From SW-6-46-9 sp964452185 (GTDB taxonomy: Bacteria; Patescibacteriota; Minisyncoccia; Phycocordibacterales; SW-6-46-9): a DNA stretch of 64,000 nt. Below are positions 23,983 to 33,384 of the stretch, piece by piece (position 1 is the stretch's first letter; the number at the start of each line of letters is the position of its first letter). Where the stretch lies: assembly GCA_964452185.1 (NCBI GenBank), contig CAYVKO010000001.1, forward strand, positions 1 to 64,000. The letters run 5' to 3'. The position numbers and the translations under genes are program-made. Below the pieces are notes generated by a model. That model was given only the letters and a program-made list of their open reading frames with translations, was not told the origin of the DNA and did no database searches.

Positions 23983-25049
23983 ATCTGTTTAAAAGTGGCG
24001 CTAACTGGTTTTATAATCGGCGGCAGATTGGTGTAGATCTAGGGAGTGCGAATGTGCGAATATCTCTGCCTCCGCACAAAAGCGTTTTGTCTCAACCATC
24101 TGTAGTGGCTCGTAATACATACTCTGATCGAATTACGGCTATTGGTTCGAAGGCGCAGGAAATGCAGGGTCGTACTCCTGAACATATTGAGTGCATATTT
24201 CCGATTGAGCACGGAGTGGTGGATGATCCGGAAGCGACGGAGGCTTTACTGTCTATGCTTCTGCATCAGCATATGACAAAAGTTGAGAAGCTGCTGGGTC
24301 GAGTGATGGTGGTTGCTGTTCCACCCTCTGTTACGGATGTATCTGTTCGGTCTGTTGGGGGTGTGTTGCAGCGTATCGGTGCTCGTCGTATAAAGGTGGT
24401 GCCGATGTCGGTGGCTGCACTGCTTGGAGTAGGTGTGTCGATTAGCGATCCGCTTGGCCAGATGGTGGTAGATGTTGGGGCTGGTAAGACTACTGCCGGA
24501 ATAGTTTCAGGAGGCAAGGTTGTGTCTTCGTCCGGATCAGACATAGGAGGTAATTCATATGATGAGAAGATAGTTGGTTATGTTGCAGAGGAGTTCGGCT
24601 TACGGATTAGTAAATTACAAGCACAAGAGATAAAACACACGTTGGCTAGTATTGGGGAGAACTTCTCTCCAGAGTCTGATGAGATGTCGGTGTACGGCCA
24701 AGACAATACTAGTGGCTTACCACGCGAGATAAGTATTTCCAAAGTCGATATCCGGGAAGCCATTACGCCATTAGTGGAAGATACTGCAGCCTTTATTAAA
24801 GACTTTTTGCAGTCGGTACCAACTGATACAGCGGCAGACGTTTACACTCATGGGGTTCATCTAGTCGGTGGCATGGCGCAAGTGCCTGGGTTAGCCTCTT
24901 ATCTGGAAGATGAGCTATCGGTAACAGTTCATAAGCATGACACACCGGAACTAGCCGTGGTTCATGGATTGAGTCAGATAGCCAGCCGGCCGCAAGACTT
25001 GCCATCGGTCACTTCTATTCAATCATACTATGAGGACACAGCTGATTAA
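23979..25049 (+). CDS. mreB: MreB rod-shape ATPase (second copy)
   Basis: This 356-residue MreB has an amphipathic N-terminus (MNLFKSGANWFYNRRQIG) suited to membrane binding. Motifs are IGVDLGSANVRI (phosphate 1), MVVDVGAGKTTAGIV (phosphate 2), SDIGGNSYDEKIVGYV and LVGGMAQVPGL (adenosine). It leads the shape operon mreB-mreC-mreD-mrdA with overlaps of 20 nt and 17 nt, and its start overlaps the proS stop. This is the canonical MreB; the copy at 19252 is the odd one. Confidence 0.95.
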   Translation: MNLFKSGANWFYNRRQIGVDLGSANVRISLPPHKSVLSQPSVVARNTYSDRITAIGSKAQEMQGRTPEHIECIFPIEHGVVDDPEATEALLSMLLHQHMTKVEKLLGRVMVVAVPPSVTDVSVRSVGGVLQRIGARRIKVVPMSVAALLGVGVSISDPLGQMVVDVGAGKTTAGIVSGGKVVSSSGSDIGGNSYDEKIVGYVAEEFGLRISKLQAQEIKHTLASIGENFSPESDEMSVYGQDNTSGLPREISISKVDIREAITPLVEDTAAFIKDFLQSVPTDTAADVYTHGVHLVGGMAQVPGLASYLEDELSVTVHKHDTPELAVVHGLSQIASRPQDLPSVTSIQSYYEDTAD

Positions 25050-25728
25050 TTTACAGTACATTGCAGTCATAATACTTTTGCTGGTTATTGGTGTATTTAT
25101 ATGGCTGGAGGCGCCGAGTATGCAGCAAGTAGGTAACCAGTTTGTGCTGGATACTGCATTTACGCGAGCATCATCAGGTGAGGTAGCTCGGCTAAAAGCA
25201 ACCAAGGCTGCGTATAATCGTCTTCGGAACGAACTGGCGGTAACCAACCCTGATCAAAGGATGGCGACCGGAACGGTGCCGGCAGAGTTTCAGGAAGCAG
25301 CAGTGATCGGTCGGCCGCCGCAATCTCCGTATGATACGTTGATTATCGACATAGGTAGTCAGTCTGACGTAGAGTTAGAGGCTCCAGTGTGGTGGCCACC
25401 AGGTGTGTATCTTGGAGAAGTTATTAACGTACGAGAACGTACTGCTGTGGTGCAGTTGGTATCGTCCCCTTCTGTTAATCACCAAGCGCAAATTTCTGAA
25501 GGAGTACAAGCTGAGCTTTCAGGGCAAGGGGGTGGGGCGATTCAAGCGGAGGTTGCGGACGATGTATCGGTTGCTACTGGTACGCAAGTCATTTCAGATA
25601 GATATGGTTTGCCTGTTGGTGAGGTTGCTGCGGTTGAGCCTGTCCCGGATATAGGCTTAACTCGCCTTCATATTACTCAATTGGTTCCAATGTCGGTAGT
25701 CGAATACGTGTATGTCGGAGAATTATAA
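25030..25728 (+). CDS. mreC: rod shape-determining protein MreC
   Basis: This 232-residue protein has one N-terminal membrane helix (about 10-27), a short coiled-coil stretch (EVARLKATKAAYNRLRNEL) and a beta-rich MreC core (YDTLIIDIGSQSDVELEAPVWWPPG, LGEVINVRERTAVVQL, GLPVGEV). It links MreB to the penicillin-binding protein outside the membrane. It overlaps mreB by 20 nt and mreD by 17 nt. Confidence 0.85.
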   Translation: MRTQLINLQYIAVIILLLVIGVFIWLEAPSMQQVGNQFVLDTAFTRASSGEVARLKATKAAYNRLRNELAVTNPDQRMATGTVPAEFQEAAVIGRPPQSPYDTLIIDIGSQSDVELEAPVWWPPGVYLGEVINVRERTAVVQLVSSPSVNHQAQISEGVQAELSGQGGGAIQAEVADDVSVATGTQVISDRYGLPVGEVAAVEPVPDIGLTRLHITQLVPMSVVEYVYVGEL

Positions 25729-25963
25729 CGTACTGGTTCGCGAAGTTTTTGCTGTACTGTTGTTTGCGGCCATTTTTGTGTTGCCTTGGTGGATAGTTAT
25801 GTTGCTGGGTGTTGGTGGTATACTAATTTTTGATTTGTTTGTGGAGGTGCTGGTTGTGGGGTGGTACATAGATGTATTGTTTAATCCGGGTGGGGTGCCG
25901 CAGCTAACTCTCTTCTTGGCGATAACTCTTATTGTGGTAAGGGTAATAAAAGCTTATCTATAG
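25712..25963 (+). CDS. mreD: MreD-like short membrane protein
   Basis: This 83-residue hydrophobic protein with about three membrane helices lies where mreD belongs. It is half the normal MreD length (about 160), so it may be a reduced form or a functional substitute; the sequence itself is too hydrophobic to be decisive. It ends directly at the PBP2 start with no gap. Confidence 0.65.
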   Translation: MSENYNVLVREVFAVLLFAAIFVLPWWIVMLLGVGGILIFDLFVEVLVVGWYIDVLFNPGGVPQLTLFLAITLIVVRVIKAYL

Positions 25964-27697
25964 ATGTCTATTTTTGAATACATAAAAGATGTAAAAAAAC
26001 GATTTGGCAGTCAAGACAAGGCTGTTAGTACAGCGAAGTTTGAGTCAGTGTTTGTAGATGAGCAAGCACCAGTTAAAGACCCTAGCCGAGGGACAGTCTT
26101 TTGGACCTCAGCTAACGGTAAAAGGCTTCAAAACCGAATCATTATGTTGGGGGTTGTTACTTTCTTGGTGGCCATCGTTTTTGTTGGTCAGCTTTGGCGG
26201 CTGCAAGTGACACAAGGGCAAGCTATGGCTATCGAGGGGGAGCACAATACACTCTCGCAAACACCAGTATTTGCTCGTCGGGGTGCTATTACAGATCGTC
26301 AAGGAAAGCAATTGGCCTGGAGCGAGTCGACTAGTTCAAAACGATACTTTACGCGTTCTTATGCTACTTCTACGGCGGGTTTGGGTCACTTGCTGGGTCA
26401 TGTTAGTTACCCTAAACGTGACGATAACGGCAACTTTTACCGGACAGAGGTTGAAGGTCAGGAAGGGGTAGAGGCAAGCTTGCAAGATAGGTTGGCGGCT
26501 GATACAGGAGCTAAGATAGTTGAAACTAATGCTTTAGGGGAAGTGACTTCAGAAAGTACAGTAGCTAACCCGCAAGCAGGAGATAACATTGAACTTACCG
26601 TAGATGCTGGTGTGCAACAGAAATTATTCTCGCTAATTAAAGAGACCGCCACGGATCGAGGGTTTGCTGGTGGTGCCGGAGTACTCATGGATGTTCATTC
26701 TGGTGAGTTACTGGCAGCGACAAGTTACCCGGAGTTCGATCCGGCTAAGCTAACAGATGGTGAAAGAGGGTATGTTAAATCACTCACCAAAAACAACACC
26801 CGTCCGTTTCTTAATCGGGTAAGTGCTGGCCGGTTTACTCCTGGCTCGATCGTAAAGCCCTTTATGGCGCTGGCAGCTTTAGAGGAGGGAGTGATAACGC
26901 CACGAACGGAGATTGTTAGCACTGGCCAACTACGGATAGAGAACCCGTATGAGGAGGATACATATACCATTTTCGAGGACTGGGATGCGCACGGGGCTGT
27001 TAATATGCGCGAAGCACTGGCTGTATCATCTAATGTGTATTTTTATCAGATTGGAGGCGGACACGAAGACCAGCCTGGATTAGGAATTGATAATATTTCT
27101 CGTTACAGTCATGCATTTGGTTTAGGTGAAGAAACCGGAATAGAGGAGTTTTCAGAAGAGGAGGGAGTAATACCAACCCCTGAATGGAAGCGGGCAAACT
27201 TTGATGGTGAGCCGTGGCGGCTTGGTGATACATACAATACGGCAATAGGTCAGTACGGATACCAGGTAACACCACTGCAGATGGTCCGGGCTGTGTCAGG
27301 TATAGCTACAGATGGTATACTGCCTAAGCCGGTTTTGCAGCGTGACGCACAAACCCAGCAGGAATCTGTCTCGGAGTCAATCAATTCGGAACACTATCAA
27401 GTCGTTCGTGAAGGGATGCGTCGAGCTGTTACGGACGGCACAGCTTCGGGTCTTGATGCTGGTTTTGTGGAAATAGCTGCCAAGACAGGTACTGCAGAAC
27501 TTGGAGGCAAGGAGGCTGGAGTTAACTCGTGGGTAATAGGATTTTTCCCGTATGATAACCCTCGATTTGCTTTCACGGTAGTGATGGCTGACGGCCCTCG
27601 GTCTAACGTGATTGGTGGAGTGTATGTGATGCGGCGGTTGGTTAATTGGATGCAGCAAAACCGCTCGTCGTATCTTCAACCTGCGTCTAGTGAGTAG
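25964..27697 (+). CDS. mrdA: penicillin-binding protein 2 (elongation transpeptidase)
   Basis: This 577-residue class B PBP has a membrane helix at about 57-78, a dimerisation domain and a transpeptidase domain. All active-site motifs are intact: S295-I-V-K298, S355-S-N357 and K507-T-G. It cross-links peptidoglycan in the elongation machinery with MreB/C/D. RodA is not in this window. Confidence 0.95.
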   Translation: MSIFEYIKDVKKRFGSQDKAVSTAKFESVFVDEQAPVKDPSRGTVFWTSANGKRLQNRIIMLGVVTFLVAIVFVGQLWRLQVTQGQAMAIEGEHNTLSQTPVFARRGAITDRQGKQLAWSESTSSKRYFTRSYATSTAGLGHLLGHVSYPKRDDNGNFYRTEVEGQEGVEASLQDRLAADTGAKIVETNALGEVTSESTVANPQAGDNIELTVDAGVQQKLFSLIKETATDRGFAGGAGVLMDVHSGELLAATSYPEFDPAKLTDGERGYVKSLTKNNTRPFLNRVSAGRFTPGSIVKPFMALAALEEGVITPRTEIVSTGQLRIENPYEEDTYTIFEDWDAHGAVNMREALAVSSNVYFYQIGGGHEDQPGLGIDNISRYSHAFGLGEETGIEEFSEEEGVIPTPEWKRANFDGEPWRLGDTYNTAIGQYGYQVTPLQMVRAVSGIATDGILPKPVLQRDAQTQQESVSESINSEHYQVVREGMRRAVTDGTASGLDAGFVEIAAKTGTAELGGKEAGVNSWVIGFFPYDNPRFAFTVVMADGPRSNVIGGVYVMRRLVNWMQQNRSSYLQPASSE

Positions 27698-27784
27698 AGA
27701 CTACTTTCGTCATACTTGTCAACAAAAGTTTTGTATATCATACGTCATACTTAATAATGTTTATGGTTAACAAACTGAATTCAA

Positions 27785-28258
27785 ATGACTGAAAAAGATC
27801 AAAAAAAATACATCACAAAAGAAAAGCGAGAAGAACTTAAAGAGGAACTTGACCATTTAACTAACACTCGCCGAGGAGAAATAGCGAAAGAGATAGAACG
27901 AGCTAAGGAAATGGGGGACTTATCTGAAAATGCAGAGTATCAACAGGCGAGAGCAGACCAAGCCAATCTTGAAGGTCGTATTTCCGAAATAAAAGAAATA
28001 CTTAAAACAGCAGAAATAGTAGAGCATAAAAATTCTGGCGTTGTTGAGGTAGGCTCTTCAGTAACAGTCAGAAAAAAACACAGCTCAAAAGAAACTACGT
28101 ATCACATCGTTGGTTCCGAGGAAACTAATATGGAAACAGGCCATATATCTCATACATCACCGCTTGGCGAAGCGTTAATGGGACACGGTCCGGGCGATAC
28201 AGTTGAACTTGAAACGCCAGGAGGTGAGGTTGTCTATCACATAGAGGATGTGGAATAA
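27785..28258 (+). CDS. greA: transcription elongation factor GreA
   Basis: This 157-residue factor rescues backtracked RNA polymerase. The N-terminal coiled coil holds the acidic tip MGDLSENAEYQQA, and the C-terminal FKBP-like domain has the SPLGEALMGHGPGDTVELETPGG pattern. Full length and intact. It is followed 32 nt later by lysS, which has its own -10 box. Confidence 0.95.
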   Translation: MTEKDQKKYITKEKREELKEELDHLTNTRRGEIAKEIERAKEMGDLSENAEYQQARADQANLEGRISEIKEILKTAEIVEHKNSGVVEVGSSVTVRKKHSSKETTYHIVGSEETNMETGHISHTSPLGEALMGHGPGDTVELETPGGEVVYHIEDVE

Positions 28259-28276
28259 AAAGTGGTAAAAGTGCGT

Positions 28277-28282
28277 TATAAT
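28277..28282 (+). promoter_or_regulatory. -10 promoter element, leaderless start
   Basis: TATAAT ends 8 nt before the lysS ATG, so the transcript is predicted to begin at or next to the start codon. Confidence 0.75.
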
Positions 28283-28290
28283 AACTACAT

Positions 28291-29754
28291 ATGGCATCAA
28301 TAGAAGAGCTTCGAAAAGAGCGTCAAAATAAACGTCGTCTTATCGAGGACGCCGGCAAGGATGTGTATCCGATTTCAACTCAGCGTACACACTCTGTTGA
28401 GCAGATCACCCAAGACTTTTCAGGCTTTTCGGATGCAGGTGAGTTACTTTGGATAGCAGGCCGTATTCTCTCTGTTCGGGAGCACGGCAGCGTTGTATTT
28501 TTTGATATCTTTGATGGTACAGACGAAATACAAGTGGTTTTAAAGGAGGATGAAGTAGAGCCAGAAGCAGATTTTGAACTTTTTGTAGATGCTGTAGATA
28601 TAGGTGATTTTGTGGAAGTTAAAGGAGTGCCGGATACCACAAGAACAGGCCAAGAATCCATAATGGCAAGTCAGTGGGATATGTTGGCAAAGGCGATTCG
28701 ACCTATACCTACTCAGTGGGATGGCCTTGAAGATACAGAAACTCGTTTACGAAAACGGTATATAGATATACTGATGAATGATGAAGCTCGAGATTTGGTT
28801 GAGAAACGTAGTCAGTTTTGGAGGGCTATCAGAGAGTTTATGGAGGAGTCTGACTTTCTTGAAGTGCAAACACCAATATTGGAAACTACTCCAGGTGGGG
28901 CTGATGCTAGGGCGTTTAAGTCTCACCACAATGCGTTAGATATGGATGTGTACCTGCGGATTTCAGCTGGTGAGTTGTGGCAAAAGCGGCTTTTGGTGGC
29001 TGGATTTGAAAAGGTGTTCGAAGTCGGGCGGGTGTTTAGAAATGAGGGAATTTCAGCCGAACATGCCCAAGATTATATGCAAATGGAGTTTTACTGGGCA
29101 TACGCAGATCATGAGGACGGCATGGAATTTACTCGTGATCTGTACCGGCACATAGCTAAAGAAACGTTTGACACCCTTACTTTCTCCATTCGAGGACATG
29201 AAGTTGACTTAGGTAAGGAATGGCAGCGTATTGACTATGTAGACACTGTTAAGGAAAAGATGGGGGTTGATATAAAAAATGCTTCACTAGAAGAGGTAAA
29301 GCAAGCATTGGATGAGAATGGAATAAACTACGATGAAGATATTAATAAGGTTCGGGCTGTCGATATATTATGGAAGCGTTGCCGTAAGCAGATATCTGGC
29401 CCAGGTTTTCTTGTTAATGTACCAAAAAGTCTCTCTCCGCTGGCTAAAACCAGTGATGAAGATGAATCTACTGTTGCACAGTTTCAACCTATTATAGCCG
29501 GTAGCGAGGTTGGTAAAGGCTACAGTGAGTTAAATGATCCGCGAGAGCAAGCCAAGCGATTTGAGAAACAAGAAGAGCTCAGGAAGGAAGGTGACGAAGA
29601 GGCGCAGCGATTCGATCATGATTTTGTAGAGGCGTTGGAACATGGAATGCCTCCTGCTTGCGGTTTTGGAGTTAGTGAACGACTATTTGCTTTCTTGATG
29701 GATCTACCTATTCGAGAAGCACAGATATTTCCACTGCTTAAGCCCAAGGAGTAA
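28291..29754 (+). CDS. lysS: lysyl-tRNA synthetase, class II
   Basis: This 487-residue enzyme has an N-terminal OB-fold anticodon-binding domain (about 55-140, WIAGRILSVREHGSVVFFDIFDG) and a class II core: motif 1 near FLEVQTPILETTPGGADARAF, motif 2 FEVGRVFRNEG and motif 3 GFGVSERLFAFLMDLP. Full length. Confidence 0.95.
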   Translation: MASIEELRKERQNKRRLIEDAGKDVYPISTQRTHSVEQITQDFSGFSDAGELLWIAGRILSVREHGSVVFFDIFDGTDEIQVVLKEDEVEPEADFELFVDAVDIGDFVEVKGVPDTTRTGQESIMASQWDMLAKAIRPIPTQWDGLEDTETRLRKRYIDILMNDEARDLVEKRSQFWRAIREFMEESDFLEVQTPILETTPGGADARAFKSHHNALDMDVYLRISAGELWQKRLLVAGFEKVFEVGRVFRNEGISAEHAQDYMQMEFYWAYADHEDGMEFTRDLYRHIAKETFDTLTFSIRGHEVDLGKEWQRIDYVDTVKEKMGVDIKNASLEEVKQALDENGINYDEDINKVRAVDILWKRCRKQISGPGFLVNVPKSLSPLAKTSDEDESTVAQFQPIIAGSEVGKGYSELNDPREQAKRFEKQEELRKEGDEEAQRFDHDFVEALEHGMPPACGFGVSERLFAFLMDLPIREAQIFPLLKPKE

Positions 29755-29797
29755 AACTTTTTAGGTTTTGTCGTATATATGTCACTTACAAAAAGAC

Positions 29798-29831
29798 ATT
29801 ATTAAAAGACAAAAACTTGTCTTTTAATAAT
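29798..29831. repeat. perfect 15-bp inverted repeat
   Basis: ATTATTAAAAGACAA and TTGTCTTTTAATAAT flank an AAAC loop. AAAAGACA also occurs just outside, at 29791 and 29867. With no T run it is an atypical terminator for lysS, or a protein-binding site. It lies in the 250-bp gap 29755-30007, together with the terminator at 29893; I see no gene there. Confidence 0.7.
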
Positions 29832-29892
29832 TCATTGTGTTGTCGCTTGCTTGTCTAAAGTGTAAATAAAAGACATCAAGGTATGTCCTTTA

Positions 29893-29920
29893 CAGCCGCT
29901 TGTTCTAAGCGGCTGTTTTT
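29893..29920 (+). terminator. rho-independent terminator
   Basis: CAGCCGCTT and AAGCGGCTG (9 bp, 5-nt loop) are followed by five T. Confidence 0.85.
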
Positions 29921-30007
29921 ACTTGACTGAGGGGCTAATACGAGTATTATTTCAGTACACAAGTAGATAGATTTAGCAATCATAATAATACTCCCAAACG
30001 CAAATAT

Positions 30008-31414
30008 ATGTCCCACATCACACACACAGAAACAGAGAGCGAATCTTCGACTAGCACAACAAGTTGGGTGCTGGCACTTTCGGCGTTGCTTGTTACAGCT
30101 GTCGTGGTGGTGTTTGGGGGTAGTATTAAGACGTTTGCGCAACAAGCATATGGTCAGTATGCAGACTCCTCTCGTATAAGTGCAGATCTTAATGAATCAT
30201 ATTTTTACGACACTGCAAACAATAACGACAATGTAGACGGCGATCTTGATGAGGAAGGTGAGCGTTTGGCGCAAGAATCAATGCTTTCACAAAATAATAC
30301 TGAGGATGAAACATCAGATGATTCGGAGCCTACAACTACCGACAACAATAATAACGAAACAGAAGATGCTGATGACGATGAGGCAACTGAGGAAGCTGAG
30401 ACCACTGACAGTACCACTACCGAATCAGAGCAGTGTAGTCCATTCTTAACAGAAGACTTGCGTATTGACTTTAATAATGATTCAGATGAGGTTCGTAAGT
30501 TGCAGACTTTCTTGAGTACACATGCTGGCTATGACTACGTTCCACGTTCCGGTACTTTTGGATCTGAAACTCTTCGTGCTGTTCAAGCATTCCAATCTCG
30601 TCACGCTGGAGATGTTCTTGAGCCGTGGGGTTACAGAAGTGATGAAGCAACAGGATATGTATACATTACTACACGACAGAAAATAAATGAGATTTACTGT
30701 GAGGAGGAAAATAATCTAGATGGTGAGTTTACACTTAGCGAAACCGAGCAGGAAGAAATTGAACAGTATCGACAAAAAATGAATCAGTGGCGTGAACAAG
30801 GGGCTGACTTAGACACTCCGCAGTACCTTGAAAATTACTATGGTACACAAAACCAAGATACAAGTGCGGTAAATCAGTCCGACACTCCTCAAGAAGATGA
30901 AGACCAGGCTCAGGAACAAGATCAAGGCCAAGGCAGTGAAGCTACCTCTTCGGAGTCTGCAGCTGCTGAAACAGGAGCTGACAGCGCAACCACTACTGCT
31001 ACTAGCGCCACAACTACCCAGGAGGAACCAAGTCTTTTCGAGCAATTCATTAACTTCTTTACGGGAGATGATGAAGAAGGTGCAACCAGCACTGAAAACG
31101 CCACAACCAGCGAAGAGGATACAGCCACTAGCTCTGATGATACAGAAACGGAAGCCACAACTACTACGGAAGATGGGACTTCCGGCACTAATACCGCAAC
31201 ATCGGCTACAGGGTCTGTAGCGGTTGGCAGCATTGATCAAATGGCTGCAGGCGTTTATAACGGCATAAACACAGCCTTTAACTTCCTCCTGTCTCCAACC
31301 TTTCTTTTGATACTTCTTGGAGTGTTGGTACTACTGCTCGTGATTACTCTTCTGTCAGGAACTAAAGAAGAAGAAATGGAACAACAAGATTCGGTACAAG
31401 CAGAGCAGGCGTAA
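30008..31414 (+). CDS. peptidoglycan-binding, membrane-anchored low-complexity protein
   Basis: This is a 468-residue protein. A membrane helix at about 19-40 is followed by acidic Asn/Asp/Thr-rich sequence. Residues about 145-220 resemble a PG_binding_1 domain (DSDEVRKLQTFLSTH, SGTFGSETLRAVQAFQ). A second acidic linker of almost 190 residues, rich in Thr/Ser/Glu, leads to a C-terminal membrane helix at about 425-447 and a charged tail. Both ends thus lie at the membrane with a wall-binding module between them. It is the first gene of the block leading to the pilin array. Confidence 0.75.
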   Translation: MSHITHTETESESSTSTTSWVLALSALLVTAVVVVFGGSIKTFAQQAYGQYADSSRISADLNESYFYDTANNNDNVDGDLDEEGERLAQESMLSQNNTEDETSDDSEPTTTDNNNNETEDADDDEATEEAETTDSTTTESEQCSPFLTEDLRIDFNNDSDEVRKLQTFLSTHAGYDYVPRSGTFGSETLRAVQAFQSRHAGDVLEPWGYRSDEATGYVYITTRQKINEIYCEEENNLDGEFTLSETEQEEIEQYRQKMNQWREQGADLDTPQYLENYYGTQNQDTSAVNQSDTPQEDEDQAQEQDQGQGSEATSSESAAAETGADSATTTATSATTTQEEPSLFEQFINFFTGDDEEGATSTENATTSEEDTATSSDDTETEATTTTEDGTSGTNTATSATGSVAVGSIDQMAAGVYNGINTAFNFLLSPTFLLILLGVLVLLLVITLLSGTKEEEMEQQDSVQAEQA

Positions 31415-31513
31415 CTTGGTTGAAGATAGGAAAAAACTCCTCTAATTTTTAGTAAAGTTAAAAAGCGGTACAAACCTTTCCACATAATTTTTAGGCAGTA
31501 CGGTATACTATAA

Positions 31514-32062
31514 ATGTCGTACATGTCATTTGCTCATCCGCGAAAAAATATTTCTCAGTTCGGTCTCTCTGAAGGTGACCGAGTAGCTGATCTTGGCGCC
31601 GGTGCCGGCCATTATACGATTGAGGCTGGTAAAAAAGTGGGTGAAAATGGGCAAGTGTATGCTATTGAAATACAAAAGAAGCTAGTATCAAAAGTAGAAA
31701 GTGAAGCCAAGGAGGCAGGTCTTTCTAATGTAGAGGTGATATGGAGTGACCTGGAAGAGGTTGGGGGTAGTACGCTCAAGGACGAAATAATGGATGCAGT
31801 TATTGTTTCTAATGTGCTGTTTCAGATTACTAACAAATCAACAGTATTACAGGAAGCTAAACGCATTCTTAAGCCCGGAGGAAGGCTACTTCTTGTTGAT
31901 TGGAGCGAGGCTCACGGAGGTGTTGGTCCTACACCTGATCATGTCGTTTCAGAGTCTGAAGCTAGAGAGTTATGTGAAAAGGCTGGCTTTGCTGCTCGAC
32001 AGGTCATTTCTCCCGGCGCTCATCACTACGGTGTAATTTTTCAGAAACCTGATACAGAATAA
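31514..32062 (+). CDS. class I SAM-dependent methyltransferase
   Basis: This is a 182-residue Rossmann methyltransferase of the UbiE/type-11 kind: motif I VADLGAGAGHYTIEAG, an acidic residue after strand 2 (YAIEIQ), motif II around DAVIVSNVLFQI, and motif III LKPGGRLLLVDW. The substrate is unknown. A TATACT box at 31504-31509 lies only 4 nt before ATG 31514; ATG 31523 is an alternative. The stop overlaps the next start by one base (TAATG), so it is coupled to the solute-binding protein gene. Confidence 0.8.
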   Translation: MSYMSFAHPRKNISQFGLSEGDRVADLGAGAGHYTIEAGKKVGENGQVYAIEIQKKLVSKVESEAKEAGLSNVEVIWSDLEEVGGSTLKDEIMDAVIVSNVLFQITNKSTVLQEAKRILKPGGRLLLVDWSEAHGGVGPTPDHVVSESEARELCEKAGFAARQVISPGAHHYGVIFQKPDTE

Positions 32063-33375
32063 TGAATGATTTCAGTACATTTCAGGCTATCTTTTTGGCC
32101 TTGTTTATAGTTTTTGCTGTTGCCGGAGTTGCTGTTTTTGCTACTGGCCAGTTGACGCAAACACCTAGTGATCAAGCCCCTGTATCTTTTGAGATTTGGG
32201 GGACGATTGACAAGAATTCATTTAATGAAGTGATGGAGGCTGGTGGTGTAACTGATAATGAAAGTATTAGTACCTCATACACTAACGTAGATGGTTCTAA
32301 TTTCCACTCACGACTAGTTAATGCATTAGCGCGAGGCGAAGGGCCTGATGTTGTACTTGTTCCTCATACGCGCTTGTTAGAGCTTCAAGACTTCTTGGCC
32401 ACAGTTGGGTCGGATTTTTATTCTGATCGGCAGTTCAGAGATACTTTTGTTGAAGGTAGTGAAATATTCTTGCAACCAAATGGGATAGCTGCATTACCTT
32501 TTGCTATGGATCCAATGGTAATGTACTGGAATCGCGATCTTTTATCTAATGCTGGATTTGTTTCTCCGCCTGAGTATTGGGGAGACGTGTCGGAGTATGT
32601 AAATAGAATTACAGAAGTGGATGAAGTCGGCGACATCAACCGATCAGCTATAGCTTTAGGCACAAGCCAAAACATACCCAGTACCAAAGCTATTTTGTCT
32701 TCGTTAATTATGGAGGCTGGTAATCCAATTGTGCGCCAATCTTCAGACAACACTTACTCAAGTGTACTTTCTCAAAATTCTGATCAGTCATCATCTCCAG
32801 CCGGAGCAGCACTACGGCTGTACACGCAGTACGCTGATCCTGTGAACGAATCTTACACCTGGAATAGTTCACTCCCTTCAGCTCGCCGAGCTTTTACTTC
32901 TGGTCAGGTGGCTATGTACTTTGATAACGGACGTGCTATAGATGACATTCGAGCCCAAAATCCCAATCTAAATTTTGATGTTGCTAATATTCCGCAACGC
33001 CAAGGTGCTGAAAACAAACGGACTTTTGCAACGATGTATGGATTCTCTATTTTGAATGATGCATCCAATAAAACAGCTATATTTTCGGCATTGCAACGAA
33101 TGACAAATTCGACAGTAGCTAACGCTATGGTTGATCAAACAAACCTAACTCCGATCAGAAAAGATATAATTGCGGAAGGCCAACCAGATGACCCTCACCA
33201 AAGTGCACTTTTTGATGCTGCAGTAATAGCGAGAGGGTGGTATGATCCTGACCCTGAAGAAACCGAAAGTATTTTTGAGGAAATGGTTCAAGGGGTTACA
33301 TCCGGTCGGCAGAGTGTTTCAGGGGCGGTGGGGGATGCTAACGATCGCATAAATGCCCTACTAGAAGGTATGTAA
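32062..33375 (+). CDS. extracellular solute-binding protein (ABC type 1 family)
   Basis: This is a 437-residue protein with an N-terminal hydrophobic anchor (about 8-28), then a bacterial SBP family 1 fold: VSFEIWGTIDKNSFNEVM, ARGEGPDVVLV, ALPFAMDPMVMYWNRDLL and the C-terminal LTPIRKDI. Such proteins bind sugars or oligomers for ABC importers. No permease or ATPase gene is next to it, and there is no lipobox cysteine, so it stays anchored by the helix. Its place between a methyltransferase and the pilins hints at a surface role instead of, or besides, import. Confidence 0.8.
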   Translation: MNDFSTFQAIFLALFIVFAVAGVAVFATGQLTQTPSDQAPVSFEIWGTIDKNSFNEVMEAGGVTDNESISTSYTNVDGSNFHSRLVNALARGEGPDVVLVPHTRLLELQDFLATVGSDFYSDRQFRDTFVEGSEIFLQPNGIAALPFAMDPMVMYWNRDLLSNAGFVSPPEYWGDVSEYVNRITEVDEVGDINRSAIALGTSQNIPSTKAILSSLIMEAGNPIVRQSSDNTYSSVLSQNSDQSSSPAGAALRLYTQYADPVNESYTWNSSLPSARRAFTSGQVAMYFDNGRAIDDIRAQNPNLNFDVANIPQRQGAENKRTFATMYGFSILNDASNKTAIFSALQRMTNSTVANAMVDQTNLTPIRKDIIAEGQPDDPHQSALFDAAVIARGWYDPDPEETESIFEEMVQGVTSGRQSVSGAVGDANDRINALLEGM

Positions 33376-33384
33376 CGCATAATT

